This document shows positions 4,466 to 8,470 of a stretch of 8,470 nucleotides of DNA, one piece after another (positions within the stretch are counted from its first letter, which is position 1; every line of letters begins with the position of its first letter). The DNA is taken from positions 238,761-247,230 of the forward strand of contig NZ_CAAKON010000020.1 of assembly GCF_901212655.1 (NCBI RefSeq), read 5' to 3'. Source of the stretch: Olsenella uli. GTDB taxonomy: Bacteria; Actinomycetota; Coriobacteriia; Coriobacteriales; Atopobiaceae. A program made the translations under genes and the position numbers. Below the pieces are notes generated by a model. The model was not told where the DNA came from and did no database searches. It saw nothing but the letters and a program-made list of their open reading frames with translations.

Positions 4466-6272
4466 AACGCTTGCCAAGAGCATTCGTGAATACAAGGGAG
4501 CCGCCATCGCCACGCCCCTGCTCGTCACGGGCGAGGTGCTGTTCGAGGTCATGATTCCGTTTGGCACCGCCTCGCTCATCGACCAGGTGAAGGCGGGCGC
4601 TCCCCTGCCTACGCTGCTCACCTACGGCGGCATCCTGGCACTCATGGCGCTCGTCTCGCTCGCGTTTGGCGCAGCGGCTGGCCTCACCTGCGCCAAGGCC
4701 TCGGTGGGCTTCTCGCGCAACCTCCGCAAGGACATGTTCCACGCCATCCAGGGCTTCGACTTCGCCACGATCGACCGTTTCTCCAACTCGAGTCTCGTGA
4801 CGCGCCTCACCACCGACGTCCAAAACGTCCAGATGGCCTACATGCAGCTCATCCGCACGGCCATCCGCTGCCCGCTCATGCTGATCTTCGCCTTCACCAT
4901 GGCCTACATCATGGGCGGCTGGCTGTCGTTCATCTTCCTGGCCGTGATTCCAATCCTCGCCATCGCGCTGTTTGCGGTCATCAAGGTCGTGCACCCCATC
5001 TTCAAGCGAATCTTCAAGAAGTATGACCACCTCAACGAGAGCGCCGAGGAGAACCTCTCGGGCATCCGCGTGGTCAAGAGCTACGTGCGAGAGGACTACG
5101 AGAAGCAGAAGTTCGAGCGCGCCGCCGAGGAGGTGCGCCTCGACTTCACGCGCGCCGAGCGCATCCTGGCGCTCAACGGCCCCATCATGAACTTCTGCAT
5201 GTACTGCATCATGACGTTCGTGATCGGCGTGGGCTCCTACGCCATCATCTCCACAAGGGGCGAGCTCATCGACGTGGGCCAGTTCTCGAGCCTCATTTCC
5301 TACGGCATCCAGATCCTCATGAGCCTCATGATGATCTCCATGGTCTTCGCCATGTGCACGATAGCCGAGGAGGGCGCCGACCGCATCGCCGAGGTGCTGA
5401 CCGCCACCTCGGGCATCACCAACCCCGACAACCCCGTCACCGAGATCGCCGACGGCTCGATCGACTTCGACGGCGTGGGCTTCTCCTACGGCGGCGACCG
5501 CAGGCGCGAGGCGCTGAGCGGCGTCGACCTGCACATCAAGAGCGGCGAGACCATCGGCATCATCGGCTCGACGGGCTCCTCCAAGTCCAGCCTGGTGCAG
5601 CTCGTCCCGCGCCTCTACGACGCCACCGAGGGCACCGTCCGCGTGGGCGGCCGCGACGTGCGCGACTACGACGTGGAGGTGCTCCGCAACGAGGTGGCCA
5701 TGGTGCTCCAGAAGAACGTGCTGTTCAAGGGCACCATCGCCGAGAACCTGCGCTGGGGCAACGCAGACGCCACCGACGAGGAGGTGCGCGAGGCGGCCGA
5801 GCTCGCCCAGGCCGACGAGTTCGTCCAGGGCTTCGCCGACGGCTACGACCACATGATCGAGCAGGGCGGCACCAACGTCTCCGGCGGCCAGAAGCAGCGC
5901 CTGTGCATCGCCCGAGCGCTGCTCAAGCACCCCAAGATCCTGATTCTGGACGACTCCACGAGCGCCGTGGACACCAAGACCGACAAGCTGATCCGTACCG
6001 GCCTCAAGAGCTACCTGCCCGAGACCACCAAGATCATCATCGCCCAGCGCACCGGATCGGTGGAGGACGCCGACCGCATCATCGTGATGGACGGCGGCCG
6101 CATCAGCGCCGTGGGCACCCACGAGGAGCTGCTGCGCTGCAGCGACATCTACCGTGAGGTCTACACCTCGCAGAACAAGCAGAGCCACGACGAGAAGCAG
6201 ATCGACATCGAGGCGACCGACGCCACCGGCTCGGACGCCCGCTCGAAGGAGGTGAGCGCGAATGGCCGATAG
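4458..6272 (+). CDS. ABC exporter half-transporter, degenerate-site subunit (TMD-NBD)
   Basis: A 604-residue half-transporter: six membrane helices (about 15-38, 52-78, 134-153, 155-178, 241-264, 277-300) followed by a nucleotide-binding domain from about 335. Walker A is GSTGSSKSS (370-378), with Ser375 where Gly is usual. The Q-loop is at Q418 and the signature is an intact VSGGQ (474-478). Walker B reads ILILDD, so Asp499 replaces the catalytic Glu, and the switch reads IIAQR, so Gln530 replaces His. This is the TM287/LmrC-like pattern of a subunit whose own ATP site hydrolyses poorly and which needs a partner. The partner is encoded immediately downstream with an 11-bp overlap. GGAGG sits 7 nt before the start. 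Likely role: drug, lipid or peptide efflux; the substrate cannot be predicted. The tail after about 580 is polar and charged. Confidence 0.93.
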   Translation: MIKTLAKSIREYKGAAIATPLLVTGEVLFEVMIPFGTASLIDQVKAGAPLPTLLTYGGILALMALVSLAFGAAAGLTCAKASVGFSRNLRKDMFHAIQGFDFATIDRFSNSSLVTRLTTDVQNVQMAYMQLIRTAIRCPLMLIFAFTMAYIMGGWLSFIFLAVIPILAIALFAVIKVVHPIFKRIFKKYDHLNESAEENLSGIRVVKSYVREDYEKQKFERAAEEVRLDFTRAERILALNGPIMNFCMYCIMTFVIGVGSYAIISTRGELIDVGQFSSLISYGIQILMSLMMISMVFAMCTIAEEGADRIAEVLTATSGITNPDNPVTEIADGSIDFDGVGFSYGGDRRREALSGVDLHIKSGETIGIIGSTGSSKSSLVQLVPRLYDATEGTVRVGGRDVRDYDVEVLRNEVAMVLQKNVLFKGTIAENLRWGNADATDEEVREAAELAQADEFVQGFADGYDHMIEQGGTNVSGGQKQRLCIARALLKHPKILILDDSTSAVDTKTDKLIRTGLKSYLPETTKIIIAQRTGSVEDADRIIVMDGGRISAVGTHEELLRCSDIYREVYTSQNKQSHDEKQIDIEATDATGSDARSKEVSANGR

Positions 6273-8292
6273 CAAGAAGACTGCCGTGCCCGACGAGACG
6301 CGCGCCGAGGCCATCGCCTCGGGCTCGAACGCCCCCGAGGGCATGCCCAAGGAGGCTCCGGCAAGCGCACAAGAGGCTCCGGCAAGCGCACCCGCGCCCG
6401 GACCCAAGAAGCGCAACATGGGTAAGACAGCGCTGCGCGTGCTCAAGATGCTGTTCGGCTTCTATCCCGCGCTGCTACCCGCCGTGATCGTGTGCATCGT
6501 GATCAACGCCGTAGTGCAGACCGTGCCCAACGTCTTCATGGAGCGCGTGTTGGCCATCGTGCAGCAGGTCTGGAACACCGGCGAGTGGGATCCGGTGGCG
6601 CAGTCGATCATCAGCAACGTCATCATGCTCGCGATCTTCTACGTGATCGGCGTGGTGTGCAACGCCTTCTGGAACCAGGCGATGGCCATCATCACGCAGG
6701 GCTCGCTCAAGAAGTTCCGCGCCGCCATGTTCGACCACATGCAGGACCTGCCGGTTCGCTACTTCGACACGCACCTGCACGGCGACATCATGAGCTACTA
6801 CACCAACGACATCGACGCCATGCGCCAGATGATCTCGCAGAGCCTGCCGCAGCTAATGCTGACCTCGCTCATCATGCTGTCCGTCGTGGGGATCATGCTG
6901 TTCTACAGCATCCCGATGGCCACCGTGGTGATCCTGGGCGCCGCGATCATGGCCTGGGCCACCAAGTTCCTGGGCGGGCGCTCGGCGAAGAACTTCCTAC
7001 GCCAGCAGAAGGCCGTGGCCGCGCTCGAGGGCCATGTGGAGGAGGCCATGGGCGGCGAGAAGGTCATCAAGGTCTTCTGCCACGAGGAGGAGGCCGAGGA
7101 GAACTTCGACCGTATCAACCGCGAATGGGAGGACGCCGCGCGCACCGCCAATAGCTACGCCAATACGCTCATGCCCATCCTCATGAACATGGGCAACCTG
7201 CTGTACGTGATCGTGGCCATCGCCGCCGGCGTGCTGATCTCGCTGCACGCGCCCAATCTGAGCTTCTCGGGGCTGCCGCTGACGGTGGCTGTAGCCGTGC
7301 CGTTCCTCAACATGACCAAGCAGTTCGCCGGGCAGATCGGGCAGGTGTCCAACCAGATCAACTTTGTGGTGATGGGCCTTGCCGGCGCCGAGCGCATCTT
7401 TGAGCTGCTCGACGAGGAGCCCGAGCAGGACAGCGGCTATGTGACGCTCGTGAACCTCGCGGTCGAGAATGGCGAACTCGTGGAGAGCGAGAAGCGCACG
7501 GGCCTGTGGGGCTGGAAGCACCCGCACCGCTCCGACGGCACCATCACCTACGTGCCGCTGCGCGGCGACGTGCGCATGGAGCACGTGGACTTTGGCTACG
7601 TGCCGGGCCACACGGTGCTGCACGACGTGTCGGTGTACGCAAAGCCCGGCCAGAAGGTTGCCTTCGTGGGCGCCACGGGCGCGGGCAAGACCACGATCAC
7701 GAACCTCATCAACCGCTTCTACGACATCGCCGACGGCAAGATCCGCTATGACGGCATCAACGTGAACAAGATTCGCAAGAGCGACCTGCGCCGCTCGCTC
7801 GGTGTGGTGCTGCAGGACGTGAACCTGTTCACGGGCACCGTGATGGACAACATCCGCTACGGCAAGCTCGACGCCACGGACGAGGAGTGCATCGCCGCCG
7901 CCAAGCTTGCCGGCGCCGATGATTTCATCAGCCGCCTGCCCAAGGGCTACGAGACGATGCTCACCGACAACGGATCGCAGCTCTCGCAGGGCCAGCGACA
8001 GCTCGTGAGCATCGCGCGCGCCGCCGTGGCCGACCCGCCCGCGATGATTCTTGACGAGGCCACGAGCTCCATCGACACGCGCACCGAGGCCATCGTACAG
8101 CGCGGCATGGATGCGCTCATGCAGGGGCGCACCACGTTCGTGATCGCGCACCGCCTGAGCACCGTGCGCAACTCCGATGTCATCATCTGCCTGGACCACG
8201 GCCGCGTCATCGAGCGCGGCACGCACGACGAGCTCATCGCCAAGAAGGGCTACTACTACCAGCTCTACACCGGCGCCTTTGAGCTGGAGTAA
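6262..8292 (+). CDS. ABC exporter half-transporter, catalytic-site subunit (TMD-NBD)
   Basis: A 676-residue half-transporter and partner of the upstream gene. It starts 9 nt after AAGGAGG, inside the end of that gene. Residues 1-52 are a hydrophilic Ala/Pro/Glu-rich extension with a duplicated EAPASA unit. Six helices follow (about 66-90, 115-140, 193-215, 217-237, 305-325, 335-355). A linker of roughly 50 residues (384-434) containing GLWGWKHPH joins the membrane part to the ATPase and is longer than in most exporters. Walker A is GATGAGKTT (470-478), Q-loop Q518, Walker B MILDE with catalytic Glu599, and switch His630 in IAHR, all intact. The signature is LSQGQ (574-578), Gln replacing the first Gly. 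It therefore supplies the working Walker motifs of the active site and the poor signature of the degenerate one, as TM288 does. Substrate unknown. Confidence 0.93.
   Translation: MADSKKTAVPDETRAEAIASGSNAPEGMPKEAPASAQEAPASAPAPGPKKRNMGKTALRVLKMLFGFYPALLPAVIVCIVINAVVQTVPNVFMERVLAIVQQVWNTGEWDPVAQSIISNVIMLAIFYVIGVVCNAFWNQAMAIITQGSLKKFRAAMFDHMQDLPVRYFDTHLHGDIMSYYTNDIDAMRQMISQSLPQLMLTSLIMLSVVGIMLFYSIPMATVVILGAAIMAWATKFLGGRSAKNFLRQQKAVAALEGHVEEAMGGEKVIKVFCHEEEAEENFDRINREWEDAARTANSYANTLMPILMNMGNLLYVIVAIAAGVLISLHAPNLSFSGLPLTVAVAVPFLNMTKQFAGQIGQVSNQINFVVMGLAGAERIFELLDEEPEQDSGYVTLVNLAVENGELVESEKRTGLWGWKHPHRSDGTITYVPLRGDVRMEHVDFGYVPGHTVLHDVSVYAKPGQKVAFVGATGAGKTTITNLINRFYDIADGKIRYDGINVNKIRKSDLRRSLGVVLQDVNLFTGTVMDNIRYGKLDATDEECIAAAKLAGADDFISRLPKGYETMLTDNGSQLSQGQRQLVSIARAAVADPPAMILDEATSSIDTRTEAIVQRGMDALMQGRTTFVIAHRLSTVRNSDVIICLDHGRVIERGTHDELIAKKGYYYQLYTGAFELE
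6352..6391 (+). repeat. In-frame 21-bp tandem duplication in the exporter N-terminus
   Basis: Two identical 19-bp copies (6352-6370 and 6373-6391) with a 21-bp period encode EAPASAQ and EAPASAP, residues 31-44 of the second half-transporter. The period is a multiple of three, so copy-number change would keep the frame. It lies in a disordered-looking cytoplasmic extension before the first helix. Confidence 0.75.
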
Positions 8293-8370
8293 CGCCGGGA
8301 GATCAACTGAGCTGCACCAGGGCCCGTGCGGAGCGGCGCGCTGCGATGTGGATGGAGCCGAGGTGTAACG
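8293..8370. other. Non-coding 3' segment after the exporter operon
   Basis: About 80 bp between the last stop codon and the first downstream hairpin. I see no gene, ribosome site or promoter; a small GCAC/GTGC pairing is not convincing. Confidence 0.5.
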
Positions 8371-8410
8371 GGACCCTACGCGGGGCATCGCGAACTGTCC
8401 GCGTAGGTCC
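8371..8410. repeat. Inverted repeat (hairpin) downstream of the exporter operon
   Basis: GGACCCTACGCGG (8371-8383) pairs with CCGCGTAGGTCC (8399-8410) to give a 12-bp stem with one bulged C and a 15-nt loop. No U run follows, so it is not a classical terminator on its own. It may protect the mRNA end or be an operator for whatever follows. Confidence 0.6.
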
Positions 8411-8434
8411 GACCGAATTGCAGCGGATGCCGGC

Positions 8435-8470
8435 TCGGTGCGGGGCCGCAATATGGCGGCCCCGCACCGA
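8435..8470. terminator. Probable Rho-independent terminator at the window edge
   Basis: TCGGTGCGGGGCCGC (8435-8449) and its exact complement (8456-8470) form a perfect 15-bp stem, very GC-rich, around a 6-nt loop AATATG. It lies about 140 bp after the last stop codon. Any T tract would begin at 8471, outside the window, so termination is likely but unproven; the stem may also extend further. Confidence 0.7.

Noticed and set aside
4434..6446. 670-codon open frame on the minus strand
   Set aside because: It is antisense to the first exporter gene, is rich in Ala/Val/His/Asp as expected for the complement of GC-rich codons, and has no domain-like sequence or ribosome site.
6997..8451. 484-codon open frame on the minus strand
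   Set aside because: It mirrors the second exporter gene and shows the same shadow composition; the plus-strand gene has all ABC motifs.

Overview
The window is high-GC bacterial chromosomal DNA with tightly packed, overlapping genes. The protein style suggests an actinobacterium, most likely class Coriobacteriia (Olsenella/Collinsella/Atopobium-like). I infer this from a Tat-type lipoprotein PstS starting with an SRRQFLG motif, the GC-rich codon use, and an ABC exporter pair of a kind common in that class and in Clostridia. The taxon is an inference; no rRNA or other marker is present.

Layout. Minus strand, 1-3373: the high-affinity phosphate importer operon pstS-pstC-pstA-pstB, read right to left. 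pstB runs off the left edge, leaving its first 168 codons. pstA/pstB overlap by 4 bp and pstC/pstA by 8 bp. pstS and pstC are separated by 79 bp holding a strong 12-bp hairpin that probably lets pstS be expressed above the rest. 3374-3988: a 615-bp divergent regulatory interval without a credible gene. It holds a Pho-box-like array with an 11-bp period on the pstS side, a 36-bp-period direct repeat, a 14-bp perfect palindrome, three TTAGGT direct repeats, and a sigma-70-type promoter (TTGACT-17-TAGCAT) reading right. Plus strand, 3989-8292: a three-gene operon made of a MarR-family regulator and two ABC exporter half-transporters, with 8-bp and 11-bp gene overlaps. 8293-8470: two hairpins, the second a perfect 15-bp stem at the window edge that looks like the operon terminator.

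How the genes work together. PstS binds phosphate outside the membrane, PstC/PstA form the channel and PstB powers uptake; the Pho-like array suggests induction by phosphate starvation. The second operon looks like a self-regulated efflux module: the MarR protein probably senses a small molecule and controls the two half-transporters. These are clearly complementary. The first has a degenerate ATP site (Asp for the catalytic Glu, Gln for the switch His, altered Walker A) but a good signature. The second has intact catalytic residues but an altered signature (LSQGQ). This is the pattern of heterodimeric exporters such as TM287/288, BmrCD and LmrCD.

No wholly new system is evident in the coding parts. 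The least explained material is the set of ordered repeats in the divergent intergenic region.
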